Below, piece after piece: positions 40,251 through 50,097 of a stretch of 64,000 nucleotides of DNA. The notes under the pieces were generated by a model, which saw only the letters and a program-made list of their open reading frames with translations, was not told the DNA's origin and searched no databases. The position numbers and the translations under genes are program-made. Source of the DNA: Pseudomonadota bacterium. GTDB taxonomy: Bacteria > Pseudomonadota > Gammaproteobacteria > Xanthomonadales > Xanthomonadaceae. The stretch spans positions 1 to 64,000 of the forward strand of contig JAFEBW010000023.1 in assembly GCA_018242445.1 (NCBI GenBank), given 5' to 3'. The stretch's first letter is position 1. Each line of letters starts with the position of its first letter.

Positions 40251-42428
40251 ATGGTCGTAACGCCCCGCATGGCCAGCCCCGGCACACAACCCGATGCCAC
40301 GGCCACCGGCGCAGCCGCGCCGCCGCCGAAAGTTCCCGGCTATCGCATCCAGAAGCGCCTGGGCGAAGGCGGCATGGCGGCCGTGTATCTGGCGACCCAG
40401 GAATCGCTGGATCGCCCGGTGGCGATCAAGGTCATGGAAGCCGGCGGCTTGCAGGATGAAGTGAGCAAGCAGCGTTTCGAGAACGAAGCGCGCACCATCG
40501 CGCAGATCAGCCACCCGTGCATCGTCGCCATCTACGAGGTGGGCCGCACCGGCGACGGGCGCATGTATTACATCATGCCCTACCTCGGCAATGGCGACCT
40601 CGCGCAGCGCGACCTGCGCAACGACGAGGCAGGCATCGTGCGCATCCTGCGCGCGCTGTTGTCGGCACTGGAATACGCGCACCAGCGCGGCATCGTGCAC
40701 CGCGACGTGAAGGCCGCGAACGTGTTGTTCGACGTCGCCGATCGCCCGCTGCTCACCGACTTCGGCATCGCCTTGAGCCGTCGCGACACCAGCCGCATCA
40801 CCACCGCCGGGCTGGCGGTCGGCAGCTCGGGGTACATGGCCCCCGAACAGGCGCGCGGCGACGTGGTCGATGGCCGCGCGGATCTGTACAGCGTCGGCGT
40901 GCTGACCTACGAATTGCTGACCGGGCACCTGCCCTACCAGGCGCCCGATGCGCTGGCGCTGGCGCTGATGCACGCGCAGAACCCCGTCCCCAGCCTGCCG
41001 ACCCACCAACGCCACTGGCAATTCTTCATCGACAAGGCGATGGCCAAGGACCCGGCGCAGCGCTTCCAGACCGCACGGCAGATGCTCGAAGCCACCGACC
41101 GCATCGAACGCCGTTCGCGGCAGCGTTTCGGTTCCAGCCTGCTCGGCAGCGACGGCACATCCGCCGCGGGGGCATGGTGGAAGCACCCGTCGGCGCGCGC
41201 AGGCATCGGCATCGTGCTCGCCGTCGGCGTATTTTTCGCCGTGCACCAGCACCTGCCGTGGTCGAAGCCCTCCGCCGATGCGGAGGATGCCACCGACCAG
41301 CCCGGGCATGCGCCGCGTCCAGCGCATGCCGCGATTCACCCATCGGCGATGCCGTCCACCCGCAGCCTGCCGACGCCGGCATCTTCCGCGCCAGCGGGCA
41401 GCCCTGCGCCGGCTTTCGCAGCAGCAAGCCCCGCATCCAGTGCGCCGCCCTCCGCCGTCGCCGCATCCGGCAGCATCACCCCCGACACCGCCGTGTACTC
41501 CGCCGCCCGCGAAGCCCTCAAACGCGGCGATCTCACCGCACCGGCGGATGGCAATGCGGTCGATCTGGCCCGCATGGCATGGAAGCTGTCGCCGGAAAGC
41601 GAACCGGCCCGCGCGCTGGCCGCCGACACGCTCAAGGCGCTGGCCAATCGCGAGGCGCAGTCGATCGTGGAACACCACGACCCGCGCGTGCTCGACGACC
41701 GCCTGAAATCCCTGCAACTGGCAGACGGCACCATCGGCCGCGATGCGCCCGTCTGGCGAGAAATACGCGCCATCCTCGGCGGCGCGATCGACCGGCGCGT
41801 GCAGGCCGAGTCCTCGATCGACGACAAGAACGCGCTGCGCCGCACCGAGGCGCTGGCCCGGCAGATCGACCTCGCCGATGTGTACAAACGCTCGGTCACG
41901 CTGGCCGCCAATCAAGCCGAAGCCGCCAAGGCAACCGCCAACCTCGACGCGCAGGTCGCCGCCCTCGGCCCGGCATGGGTCGTCCTGCCGCGCGCCACGC
42001 CCAAGGCACCCGTGGCGGCGCTCGCGCGCGCGCAGGTGACGCGGCACGAGTACGCCGATTTCGTCAATGCCACACGCCGGCCCGCCGCGGCCTGCAGCGG
42101 CCCGCGCCCGGCCCCCGCCGACGGACGCAAGACCTGGTCGGATCCGGGCTTCGTCGTCACCAGCGGACAAGCGGTGGTGTGCGTCAGCTGGAACGACGCC
42201 AACGCCTACACCCAATGGCTGGGCGCCCAGAAAGGCCAGCATTACCGGCTCGCAACGGCGGCGGACTGGAAAGCCGCGAAAGCGCAGGGCAACCTCAATC
42301 CCGCGCACGCCGAATGGCTGCTCGACCGCAGCGTGGCCGGGCGCGGTGCGGGCGCGCTCGATGGCGCGCAGGGGTTCGACGACGTCGGCTTCCGCGTCGT
42401 CCGCGTGTTCGACCCGCCGCGTCGCTGA
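40251..42428 (+). CDS. Membrane Ser/Thr protein kinase with degenerate SUMF1-like C-terminus, paralogue 2
   Basis: A 725-residue kinase closely related to the preceding one: GEGGMAAVY at 38-46, catalytic Lys60, HRDVKAANVLF near 150, DFGIAL and YMAPEQARGD. The helix GIGIVLAVGVFFAV is near residue 320. The C-terminal domain keeps TRHEYADF, VVCVSWNDANAYTQWLG, YRLATAADW and DDVGFRVVRVFD, but is shorter and lacks the central tryptophan-rich part. The start (ATG 40251, or 40269) has no obvious ribosome site. It follows paralogue 1 after 86 bases and precedes a DUF502 gene by one base, so the set is probably one operon. Confidence 0.85.
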   Translation: MVVTPRMASPGTQPDATATGAAAPPPKVPGYRIQKRLGEGGMAAVYLATQESLDRPVAIKVMEAGGLQDEVSKQRFENEARTIAQISHPCIVAIYEVGRTGDGRMYYIMPYLGNGDLAQRDLRNDEAGIVRILRALLSALEYAHQRGIVHRDVKAANVLFDVADRPLLTDFGIALSRRDTSRITTAGLAVGSSGYMAPEQARGDVVDGRADLYSVGVLTYELLTGHLPYQAPDALALALMHAQNPVPSLPTHQRHWQFFIDKAMAKDPAQRFQTARQMLEATDRIERRSRQRFGSSLLGSDGTSAAGAWWKHPSARAGIGIVLAVGVFFAVHQHLPWSKPSADAEDATDQPGHAPRPAHAAIHPSAMPSTRSLPTPASSAPAGSPAPAFAAASPASSAPPSAVAASGSITPDTAVYSAAREALKRGDLTAPADGNAVDLARMAWKLSPESEPARALAADTLKALANREAQSIVEHHDPRVLDDRLKSLQLADGTIGRDAPVWREIRAILGGAIDRRVQAESSIDDKNALRRTEALARQIDLADVYKRSVTLAANQAEAAKATANLDAQVAALGPAWVVLPRATPKAPVAALARAQVTRHEYADFVNATRRPAAACSGPRPAPADGRKTWSDPGFVVTSGQAVVCVSWNDANAYTQWLGAQKGQHYRLATAADWKAAKAQGNLNPAHAEWLLDRSVAGRGAGALDGAQGFDDVGFRVVRVFDPPRR

Positions 42429-42429
42429 C

Positions 42430-43128
42430 ATGGCCCCAGCAGGTTCGAACCGCGACGAAGGCAGCGCATCCGGCACCACGCTCGCGACGGTGCGCAGCCT
42501 GTTCGTCACCGGCCTGCTCACCTTGCTGCCACTGTGGCTGACCTGGGTGGTGTTCAAGTTCGTGTTCGGGATGCTCTCGGACGCGAGCCGGCCCTTGATC
42601 GGCCCGTTGCTCGACAACCTCGCCCACGCAGCGCCGAACCTGTCCTGGCTGGGCGATCCCTGGGCGCTGACCGCGGTGGGCGTGGTCGCGACCGTGCTGC
42701 TGATCCTTGCCGCCGGACTGCTCGCCCAGCGCGTGGCCGGGCAACGCCTGCTGGCGTGGTTCGAAGCCGCGATCCGGCGCATCCCGCTGGCGAAGACGGT
42801 GTACGGCAGCTCGCGGCAACTGCTGGACATGATGTCCTCGCCATCGGGCGATGGTCAGCGCGTGGTGCTGGTGGCCTTCCCGCACCCGGGCACGCGTGCG
42901 GTGGGCTTCGTCACCCGCACCCTGCGCGAGGACGGCTCCAGCCGTCAGCTCGCCTCGGTGTTCGTGCCGACCACGCCCAACCCGACCGGCGGCTACCTGC
43001 TGGTGGTGCCGGTGGAAGAATTGATCGCCACCGACTGGACGGTGGATCAGGCGATGACCTTCATCATCTCCGGCGGCGCGGTGACGCCTCCGTCGATGCC
43101 GGGATGCGACGTGAAGCGGGATTCGTGA
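42430..43128 (+). CDS. DUF502 membrane protein
   Basis: A 232-residue protein of the DUF502 family. Two membrane segments (LFVTGLLTLLPLWLTWVVFKF and TAVGVVATVLLILAAGLLA) are followed by RIPLAKTVYGSSRQLLDMM, the VVLVAFPHPGTRAVGFVT core and PTGGYLLVVP. The function is unknown. ATG 42430 lies one base after the kinase stop, strongly suggesting co-expression with the kinase pair. The C-terminus runs into a simple-sequence region. Confidence 0.85.
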   Translation: MAPAGSNRDEGSASGTTLATVRSLFVTGLLTLLPLWLTWVVFKFVFGMLSDASRPLIGPLLDNLAHAAPNLSWLGDPWALTAVGVVATVLLILAAGLLAQRVAGQRLLAWFEAAIRRIPLAKTVYGSSRQLLDMMSSPSGDGQRVVLVAFPHPGTRAVGFVTRTLREDGSSRQLASVFVPTTPNPTGGYLLVVPVEELIATDWTVDQAMTFIISGGAVTPPSMPGCDVKRDS

Positions 43129-43521
43129 AGCGGAAAGCGGGGAGCGATCGGGAAGAAGATGCAGGGGTAGTGGGCGGCACATGTGCGGATGCATGTTGGG
43201 TTGCTGGGGAGCCCGATGTGGTCTCCTCCCCTTGCGCGCAGCGCAGGGGGAGGTTGGGAGGGGTGCTTCGTCGACGTGAAATCGAACGCAAGAGCACCCC
43301 TCCCCAACCCTCCCCTGTGCTGCGCACAAGGGAGGGAGTTGGTGCAGTCCTCCAATGCCACCGTATGTGCTTCGCTGCCGTACCCCGTACCCCGTACCCC
43401 ATTCCCCCACTTCCCGCTTCCCGCTCCCTACCCTCCCGGCATGACCTTCGGCCCGTGCGGCCAATGCGGCGAGCGCGCACGATGGCCGTCACTGCCGCCA
43501 CGACGCAACCTGAGGACAACC
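43129..43521. repeat. Repeat-filled gap with palindromic element (copy 4) and heptamer array
   Basis: The gap between the DUF502 and DUF885 genes has no credible coding sequence. At 43224-43338 two C-rich/G-rich hairpin units face each other, forming an imperfect inverted repeat of over 100 bases whose inner arms read GGGAGGGGTGCTT and AAGAGCACCCCTCCC. At 43378-43404 the heptamer CCGTACC is repeated three times, followed by CCCGCTTC-type units to about 43435. Confidence 0.65.
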
Positions 43522-45369
43522 ATGCACCGTTCCGCCCTCGCCTTTGCCATCGCCGTCACGCTGATGGCTGCGACGCCCGTTTTCGCCAGCGGTGCCGCAA
43601 CCATTGCCGCATCGCCCTCCGCTGATGCATCGGCCGCCACCACGCCATCCGTCGCCGCCGCAGCAGCCGCGAAGGCCGCGCGACTCGACAAGCTGTACGC
43701 GGATTTCTGGGAGGCCTCGCTCAAGCTCAATCCGCTGCAAGCCACCTTCATCGGCGACCCGCGCTACAACGACCAGATGCCGAATTTCCTGTCGAAGGAT
43801 TACATCGACCAGACCAACCGCTTCAACGAGCAGTGGTTAGCCAAGGCCAAGGCGATCGGTTCCGCCGGCTTGAGCGGGCAGGCGCTGCTGTCCTACCAGA
43901 TTTTCATCGAGCAGCAGCAGGATGCGGTGGACGGCGAGCGCTTCCACAACGAGTTGCTGCCGATCGACCAGTTCAACAACATGGCCCTGATGGCCGTGCA
44001 GCTCGGCTCGGGCACCAATGCGCAGCCGTTCCAGACGGTGAAGGATTACGACGACTGGCTGGCGCGCGCGTCGAAGATCCCGGCGATCTTCGACACCGCC
44101 ATCGCCAACATGCGCGAAGGCGTCAAGGAAGGCATCGTGCAGCCGAAGGTGCTGATGGTGAAGGTGATCCCGCAGCTCGACGCGGTGATCAAGGGCAAGC
44201 CCGAGGCCACCGAGTTCTGGGATCCGATCAAGAACATGCCGAAGGACTTCAGCGCGGCCGACAAGGCGCGCCTGACCGCGGCCTACCGGCATCTGATCGC
44301 CGACCAGTTGATGCCGTCCTTCCACCGCCTGCGCGACTACATCGCCAACGATTACATGCAGCACACGCGCAGCAGTGTCGGCATGAGCGCCCTGCCCGAC
44401 GGCAAGGCGTGGTACGCCTACGACGTGCGCACGCAAACCACCACCGACGAGACGCCCGAGCAGATCCACGCGATCGGCCTGAGCGAGGTGGCGCGCATCA
44501 AGAAGGAAATGGACGCGCTGCGCGTGCAGGTCGGCTACAAGGGCGATCTCAAGTCCTTCTTCCATTACCTGCAGACCGATCCGCGCTTCACCTTCAAGAG
44601 CGAGAAGGCGCTGCTGGACGGTTACAACAGTGTGTACGCGAAGGTGATGAAAGGCGTGCCGCGCGATTTCTCGATCCTGCCCAAGGCGAAGTTCGAGATC
44701 CGCCCGGTCGAGGCCTACCGCGCCAAGTCCGCCGCTGGCGGCCAGTACCAGCCGCCCAGCATGGACGGCAGCCGGCCCGGCATCTTCTACGTCAACACCT
44801 ACGACCTGCCCTCGCGCAAGACCTGGGACATGGAGGATCTGTTCCTGCACGAGGCGATCCCCGGCCATCACTTCCAGATATCGATCCAGCAGGAGCAGAC
44901 CGGGCTGCCGATGTTCCGCCGTTTCGGCGGCTTCAACGCCTACGTCGAAGGCTATGCGCTGTATTGCGAAACGATCGGCTACGAGCTGGGCATGTACACC
45001 GACCCCTACCAGAAGTTCGGGCAGTTGCAGGCCGAGCAGTTCCGCGCGATGCGGCTGGTGGTGGATACCGGCATCCACGCGCTGGGCTGGTCGCGCGAGA
45101 AGGCGATCGCCTACATGCTCGACAACTCGGCGATGAGCCCGGTGGACATCGAGGCCGAGGTGGAACGCTACATCGCCATGCCGGCGCAGGCGCTGGCCTA
45201 CAAGACCGGGCAGATGAAGATCAGCGAGCTGCGCGCGAAAGCCGCCAAAGCGCTGGGCCCGAAGTTCGACGTGCGCGCCTTCCACACGCAATTGCTGGAA
45301 GACGGCTCGCTGCCGCTGGCGGTGCTGGAGAAAAAAATGGATAACTGGATTGCTTCGCAGCAGCACTGA
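43522..45369 (+). CDS. DUF885 family secreted peptidase-like protein
   Basis: A 615-residue exported protein: signal peptide (SALAFAIAVTLMAATPVFA), an alanine-rich linker, then the DUF885 domain. The motif HEAIPGHH starts at His443, and EGYALYCETIGYELG supplies the downstream acidic residue, as in zinc-dependent carboxypeptidases related to M32. A periplasmic metallopeptidase role is likely but not proven for most of the family. ATG 43522 has TGAGGAC just upstream. Several other exported peptidases lie nearby. Confidence 0.88.
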   Translation: MHRSALAFAIAVTLMAATPVFASGAATIAASPSADASAATTPSVAAAAAAKAARLDKLYADFWEASLKLNPLQATFIGDPRYNDQMPNFLSKDYIDQTNRFNEQWLAKAKAIGSAGLSGQALLSYQIFIEQQQDAVDGERFHNELLPIDQFNNMALMAVQLGSGTNAQPFQTVKDYDDWLARASKIPAIFDTAIANMREGVKEGIVQPKVLMVKVIPQLDAVIKGKPEATEFWDPIKNMPKDFSAADKARLTAAYRHLIADQLMPSFHRLRDYIANDYMQHTRSSVGMSALPDGKAWYAYDVRTQTTTDETPEQIHAIGLSEVARIKKEMDALRVQVGYKGDLKSFFHYLQTDPRFTFKSEKALLDGYNSVYAKVMKGVPRDFSILPKAKFEIRPVEAYRAKSAAGGQYQPPSMDGSRPGIFYVNTYDLPSRKTWDMEDLFLHEAIPGHHFQISIQQEQTGLPMFRRFGGFNAYVEGYALYCETIGYELGMYTDPYQKFGQLQAEQFRAMRLVVDTGIHALGWSREKAIAYMLDNSAMSPVDIEAEVERYIAMPAQALAYKTGQMKISELRAKAAKALGPKFDVRAFHTQLLEDGSLPLAVLEKKMDNWIASQQH

Positions 45370-45513
45370 GGTGTTTTCATCCAGCGGCCACTCCCCCACG
45401 TCGGCGGCTCATGCAGGATGTGGTTGCATTGCGCGCAATCCATCCTGTGATGTTCACATCCGGATCGAGGCATCGCGATCTGCGATGCAATTCCCTCATC
45501 CGCCCTGCGGGCA

Positions 45514-45534
45514 CCTTCCCCCGGAGGGGGAAGG
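45514..45534. repeat. GC-rich palindrome between convergent genes (copy 5)
   Basis: CCTTCCCCC and GGGGGAAGG are separated by a 3-base GGA loop, between the convergent DUF885 and queuosine-transporter genes. It may act as a bidirectional transcription barrier, but no T-run follows on either strand. Confidence 0.5.
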
Positions 45535-45543
45535 AAAACGCGA

Positions 45544-46332
45544 CTAACGATACGTCCGCACCTCGCCCTCGTCGCGCAGGCTGAAGGGGTTGAAGTTCGT
45601 CGTGGTGTCGAAGGTGTCGGCATTCTCGCGGCGCTTGAGGAAGCCCACCACCGCGTAGGTCACCGGCGTGAGCACGACCTCCACGAGCACCTTCATCGTC
45701 CAGTTGAACACGATCACCTTGACGATGGTCTGGCTTTCCCAGATGCCCGCAAACGCGATGGGATAGAACGTCAAACTGTCCACGCCCTCGCCGAACACGG
45801 TGGAGCCGATCGTGCGCGTCCACAGCCAGCGCCCGGCCGTCCACAGCTTCATCTTCGCCATCACCCAAGCGTTGACGAAATCGCCGATCCAGAACCCGAT
45901 CAACGACGCCAGCGCGATCCGCCAGGTCGCGCCGAACACCGTCACCAGCGCCGGTTGCAGCACCGCGTTGAACGGCTCGCTCGGCGCCGACGGCATGCGG
46001 ATGATGAGCTGCGACATGGCGCTCGCGAACGCCAGTGCGCCGAACCCTGCCCACGTCGCGCGGCGCGCGCGCGCGTAGCCGTACACCTCGGTCAGCACGT
46101 CATCGAAGATGTAGCTGATCGGGAAGAACAGGTTGCCGGTGCCGAACACCAGGCCGCCGACCAAAGGCCAGCTCGCGGGCAGGACGGAGGTCTTCGCCGG
46201 GCCGATCAGGTTCGCGCACAGCAGCACGCCGACCATGCCGCCGACCAGCAGGTCGTAGTAGCGGAAGCCGGCGCGGGCGGTCGCCGCATCGCCGGGCCGA
46301 TTCAAGGGGCTGACGCCGCTTGGCTCAGACAT
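45544..46332 (-). CDS. yhhQ: Queuosine precursor transporter YhhQ (VUT family, DUF165)
   Basis: A 262-residue membrane protein of the VUT/YhhQ family, which imports preQ0/preQ1 for queuosine tRNA modification. Recognisable segments are VGVLLCANLIGPAKTS, GNLFFPISYIFDDVLTEVYGYARARR and RTIGSTVFGEGVDSLTF. The start ATG 46332 overlaps the end of the upstream beta-CASP nuclease gene by eight bases. The specific solute is inferred from the family. Confidence 0.88.
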   Translation of the reverse strand: MSEPSGVSPLNRPGDAATARAGFRYYDLLVGGMVGVLLCANLIGPAKTSVLPASWPLVGGLVFGTGNLFFPISYIFDDVLTEVYGYARARRATWAGFGALAFASAMSQLIIRMPSAPSEPFNAVLQPALVTVFGATWRIALASLIGFWIGDFVNAWVMAKMKLWTAGRWLWTRTIGSTVFGEGVDSLTFYPIAFAGIWESQTIVKVIVFNWTMKVLVEVVLTPVTYAVVGFLKRRENADTFDTTTNFNPFSLRDEGEVRTYR

Positions 46333-47692
46333 CCAGCGTCATACCCGGCTGCGACAGCGTGACCTTGATGCCGAACTGCTTCTCCAGTTTCCCGTCGAGG
46401 GTTTCGCGCGCGGGATTCTCGCCGTGCACCAACGCCACCGGCGGATGGTTCGGGCTGGCCTTGTACCAGTCGAGCAGGGCTTGCTGGTCGGCGTGCGCCG
46501 ACAGGCCGCCGACGGTGTGGATCTGCGCGTGCACGCGCAACTCCTGGCCGAACATGCGCACGTGCTTGAGCCCGTTCACCAGCAAGCGCCCGAGGGTGCC
46601 GTCGGCCTGGTAGCCGACGAAGATCACGTGCGACTTCGGATTGCCCAGGTTGTTGGCGAGGTGGTGGCGCACGCGCCCGCCGTTGGCCATGCCCGAGCCG
46701 GCGATGATGATCGAGCCGCCGTGGATCTGGTTGATGGCCTTGCTGTCGTCGGCATCGGCGGTGACGTGCAGGTTCGGCATCTCGAACGGCTTGATCCGGC
46801 CCGCCCACACCTTCACCGCGTCGGCGTCGAACAGGTCCTCGTGGCGCTCGTACACCGTCATCACCCTGGCCGCCATCGGGCTGTCGAGGAAGATCTTCCA
46901 GCGCGCCATGTTCCAGTCGTCGTAGTGCTGCGCGAACCAGTACAGCAGTTCCTGGCTGCGCCCGACCGCGAACGCGGGGATGACGACGTTGCCGCCATCC
47001 TTCGCGGCCTTGGCGAAGATCTCGCCCAGCTCGGCCACCGTGGCGGCGCGATCCTTGTGGTTGCGGTCGCCGTAGGTGGATTCCATCAAGATCAGGTCGG
47101 CGCGCGGCGGGTCGGCGGGGTCGCGCAGGATCGGCGTGTTCTTCATGCCCACGTCGCCGGTGAACAGCAGGGTCTTGCCGTCGGCCGTCACCTCGACCAG
47201 CGCCGAGCCGAGGATATGCCCGGCCTCGTGCAGGGTGACGGTGATGCCGGGAAGGATCTCGGTTGGCGTTTCGTAGCGGAGCGGATGCAGCAGCTTCTGC
47301 GCGGCCCCGACATCGGCCTCGTCGTACAGCGGCTCGATCTCGTCGTGCCCGTGGCGCGCCGCCAGCTCGGCATTGTGTTCGGCCAGATGCGCCGAATCCA
47401 TCAGCATGATCGGCAGCAGGTCGCAGGTCGCGGCCTGTCCGAAGATCGGCCCGGTGAACCCGCGTTTGACCAGCAGCGGCACGCGCCCGATGTGGTCGAT
47501 GTGCGCATGGCTGAGCACCAGCGCGTCGATGCCGGAAGCATCGAAGGGGAAAGGCTTGGCGTTGATCGCGTCGGAGTCCTTGCCGCCCTGCACCATCCCG
47601 CAATCGAGCAGGACGCGCTTGCCGGCCGCTTCCAGCAAATGGCAGGAACCGGTGACCACGCCGCCTGCGGCGCCGATGAAGGTGATGCGCAT
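46325..47692 (-). CDS. Metallo-beta-lactamase/beta-CASP RNA-processing exonuclease-like protein
   Basis: A 455-residue beta-CASP nuclease. The metal motif HAHIDH is at residues 62-67, with LLFTGDVG and LMESTYGDR in the lactamase domain. The beta-CASP insert follows (FAVGRSQELLYWF, GSGMANGGRVRHHL) and then VGGLSAHADQQALLDW. This matches the family of RNA exonucleases/endonucleases related to CPSF-73. Start 47692 has GAGG eight bases upstream; ATG 47698 would leave almost no spacing. It overlaps yhhQ by eight bases. Confidence 0.9.
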   Translation of the reverse strand: MRITFIGAAGGVVTGSCHLLEAAGKRVLLDCGMVQGGKDSDAINAKPFPFDASGIDALVLSHAHIDHIGRVPLLVKRGFTGPIFGQAATCDLLPIMLMDSAHLAEHNAELAARHGHDEIEPLYDEADVGAAQKLLHPLRYETPTEILPGITVTLHEAGHILGSALVEVTADGKTLLFTGDVGMKNTPILRDPADPPRADLILMESTYGDRNHKDRAATVAELGEIFAKAAKDGGNVVIPAFAVGRSQELLYWFAQHYDDWNMARWKIFLDSPMAARVMTVYERHEDLFDADAVKVWAGRIKPFEMPNLHVTADADDSKAINQIHGGSIIIAGSGMANGGRVRHHLANNLGNPKSHVIFVGYQADGTLGRLLVNGLKHVRMFGQELRVHAQIHTVGGLSAHADQQALLDWYKASPNHPPVALVHGENPARETLDGKLEKQFGIKVTLSQPGMTLDV

Positions 47693-47941
47693 GTACATGC
47701 CTCGCTTACGAAGAAGCTTCGAGTCTACTCCTTGCACCGTTGCGGAAGGCGGCGATGCGCTGGCAGGCCGCGCCCTGCCGCAGGCGCGCGCCCGATCCTC
47801 AGGCATGACCTTCGACACGGTTGCCCGACCGATGGGTGCCGGATAATGCGCGTTCGCGCGCGAGGGGCGCTGGCATCCGCCCTGCCAGCGACCGGCTTCG
47901 ACAGCCATCGCGCATCCATCCACACGGGAGACACCCAGACC

Positions 47942-49996
47942 ATGCGCACCATTCGTCCGCTCGCCACCGCCATCGTCCTCGCCCTGGCGACCTCCGCCGC
48001 CGGTGCCGCCGACCTCGGCGCCGTCAGTCGCTTGCAAAGCTCCGACCTCGATCCGGCGATCAGCCCCTGCACCGACCTCAACGGCTTCGTGAACACCAAG
48101 TGGCTGGCGTCCAACCAGATCCCCTCCGACCGCACCTCCTGGGGCAGCTTCGAGATGCTCGACCAGCGTTCGGAGAACGCTCAGCACGCGATCGTGGACG
48201 GCTTGACCGGCCACTACGCACCCGGCTCGATCCAGCAGATCGTCGGCGATTTTTATGCCAGCGGCATGGACACGAAGCGCATCGACGGCACGCCCGACTC
48301 GGTGAAGCTCAAGCCCTACCTCGCGCCGATCGACGCCCTGCGCAGCCCTGAAGACATCGCCAACTACATCTATGCCAACTACGCCAAGGGCGTGGTCGGC
48401 GTGTTCGGTTTCGGTGGCGAGGCGGACTTCAAGAACTCCTCGATGACGATCGGCTACGCCAGCGAAGGCGGCTACAACCTGCCCGAGCGCGCCTACTACC
48501 TCGAGGATCAATACAAGCCCATCCGCGAAGCCTACGTGGCGCACATCCAGAAAGTGCTGGAGCTGGGCGGCGTGCCGGCCGCCGCAGCAAAACAGCAGGC
48601 GGGCTGGGTGATGGATTTCGAAACCGAACTGGCCAAGGCGTCGCTGACGCCGATCGAAGCGCGCGACACCGCCAACCAGTACAAGATGGTCACCATCGCG
48701 CAGGCCGATGCGATCACCCCGCATTTCTCGTGGCAGAAGTTCTTCGACGGCATCGGCGTGAAGGGCGTCACCCAGTTCTCCTCGGCCGAGCCGAAGTTCT
48801 TCGCGCAGTTCGACAAGATGCTCGCCACCGCGCCGATCGAGCAGTGGCAAGCCTACTTGCGCTACCAGGCCATCGACGGCGCTTCGCCATTCCTCGGCCA
48901 GGCGCTGGCGACCGAGCATTTCGATTTCTACAACAAGACCCTGCGCGGCCAGAAGGAACAGAAGGTGCGCTGGAAGCGCGTGCTGGGCACGGTCAACTTC
49001 AGCGTCGGCGAGGCGCTGGGCCAGCTCTACGTGCACGATTACTTCACTCCCGAGGCCAAGGCCGCGGCGGTGCAACTGGTCGACAATCTGCGCAATGCGC
49101 TCAAGGCGCGCATCGCCAAGCTCGACTGGATGAGCGACGAAACGAAAAAGAAGGCGATGGAGAAGTGGTCCACCTTCATGCCCAAGATCGGCTACCCCGA
49201 CAAGTGGCGCGACTGGACGGGCCTGAAGATCGACCGCGACGACTACCTCGGCAACGTGCTGGCCGCGCGCGAGTTCAACACGCGCTGGCAACTGGACAAG
49301 ATCGGCCACCCGGTGGACCGTACCGAATGGGGCATGACCCCGCAGACGGTGAACGCCTACTACAACCCGTTGATGAACGAGATCGTGTTCCCGGCGGCGA
49401 TCCTGCAACCGCCGTTCTTCGACGCCAAGGCCGACCCGGCGCTCAACTACGGCGGCATCGGCGCGGTGATCGGCCACGAGATGAGCCACGGCTACGACGA
49501 CCAGGGCGCGCAGTTCGATGCGCAGGGCAATCAGAGCAACTGGTGGACGGATGCCGACAAGAAGGGCTTCCAGGAGCGCACCGCCAAGCTCGTGCAACAA
49601 TTCGACGATTACGTCGCGTACAAGGACAAGGACGGCAAGCCGGTGCACGTGAAGGGCGCGCTCACGTTGGGCGAGAACATCGCCGATCTCGGCGGCATCA
49701 ACATCGCCTACGACGCCCTGCAGGCCGCGCTGGCGAAGGATCCGAAGTACAAGCCGACCACGAAGGTGGACGGTTACACCGAGGATCAGCGCTTCTTCCT
49801 CAACTTCGGCAACATCTGGCGGCGCAAGTTCGAGCCGAAGGAACTGGCGGTGCGCGTGAACACCGATCCGCATGCTCCGGCGCAGTTTCGCGCCGACGGT
49901 GCGCCGTCGAACATGCCGGCCTTCGCGCAGGCGTTTTCGTGCAAGGCCGGCGATGCGATGGTGCGCCCGGCGGACAAGCGCGTGATCATCTGGTGA
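47942..49996 (+). CDS. M13 family zinc metallopeptidase (PepO/neprilysin-like)
   Basis: A 684-residue secreted M13 peptidase: signal peptide (RPLATAIVLALATSAAGA), then the long M13 N-terminal helical domain and the catalytic domain with NAYYNP, zinc motif HEMSH (His512, Glu513, His516), and GENIADLGG with the third ligand Glu578 and Asp582. It ends in IIW, close to the C-terminal xCxVW type. It degrades peptides in the periplasm or outside. It is followed by a strong terminator. It is the intact counterpart of the pseudo-peptidase at 51.2 kb. Confidence 0.93.
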   Translation: MRTIRPLATAIVLALATSAAGAADLGAVSRLQSSDLDPAISPCTDLNGFVNTKWLASNQIPSDRTSWGSFEMLDQRSENAQHAIVDGLTGHYAPGSIQQIVGDFYASGMDTKRIDGTPDSVKLKPYLAPIDALRSPEDIANYIYANYAKGVVGVFGFGGEADFKNSSMTIGYASEGGYNLPERAYYLEDQYKPIREAYVAHIQKVLELGGVPAAAAKQQAGWVMDFETELAKASLTPIEARDTANQYKMVTIAQADAITPHFSWQKFFDGIGVKGVTQFSSAEPKFFAQFDKMLATAPIEQWQAYLRYQAIDGASPFLGQALATEHFDFYNKTLRGQKEQKVRWKRVLGTVNFSVGEALGQLYVHDYFTPEAKAAAVQLVDNLRNALKARIAKLDWMSDETKKKAMEKWSTFMPKIGYPDKWRDWTGLKIDRDDYLGNVLAAREFNTRWQLDKIGHPVDRTEWGMTPQTVNAYYNPLMNEIVFPAAILQPPFFDAKADPALNYGGIGAVIGHEMSHGYDDQGAQFDAQGNQSNWWTDADKKGFQERTAKLVQQFDDYVAYKDKDGKPVHVKGALTLGENIADLGGINIAYDALQAALAKDPKYKPTTKVDGYTEDQRFFLNFGNIWRRKFEPKELAVRVNTDPHAPAQFRADGAPSNMPAFAQAFSCKAGDAMVRPADKRVIIW

Positions 49997-50026
49997 CGCG
50001 AACGCGATCGTGCAAGCTGCAACGAC

Positions 50027-50058
50027 CGAAGGCCCCGTTCGCGGGGCCTTCGTTATTT
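50027..50058 (+). terminator. Intrinsic terminator after the M13 peptidase gene
   Basis: CGAAGGCCCCG and the complementary CGGGGCCTTCG form a near-perfect GC hairpin with a short loop, followed by TTATTT. It starts 30 bases after the stop at 49996 and is the clearest rho-independent terminator in the window. Confidence 0.85.
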
Positions 50059-50097
50059 GCAGAACGCTGTACCCTCACCCTTCCAGCACAACTCGTT

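Noticed and set aside
45514..45534. Intrinsic terminator for DUF885 or yhhQ
   Set aside because: The hairpin is strong but lacks a T-run on either strand and matches the intergenic repeat family, so it was listed as a repeat.
46424..47941. A long plus-strand reading frame upstream of the M13 gene, opposite the beta-CASP nuclease
   Set aside because: It only extends the M13 frame backwards through antisense DNA. The signal peptide at 47942 fixes the true start.
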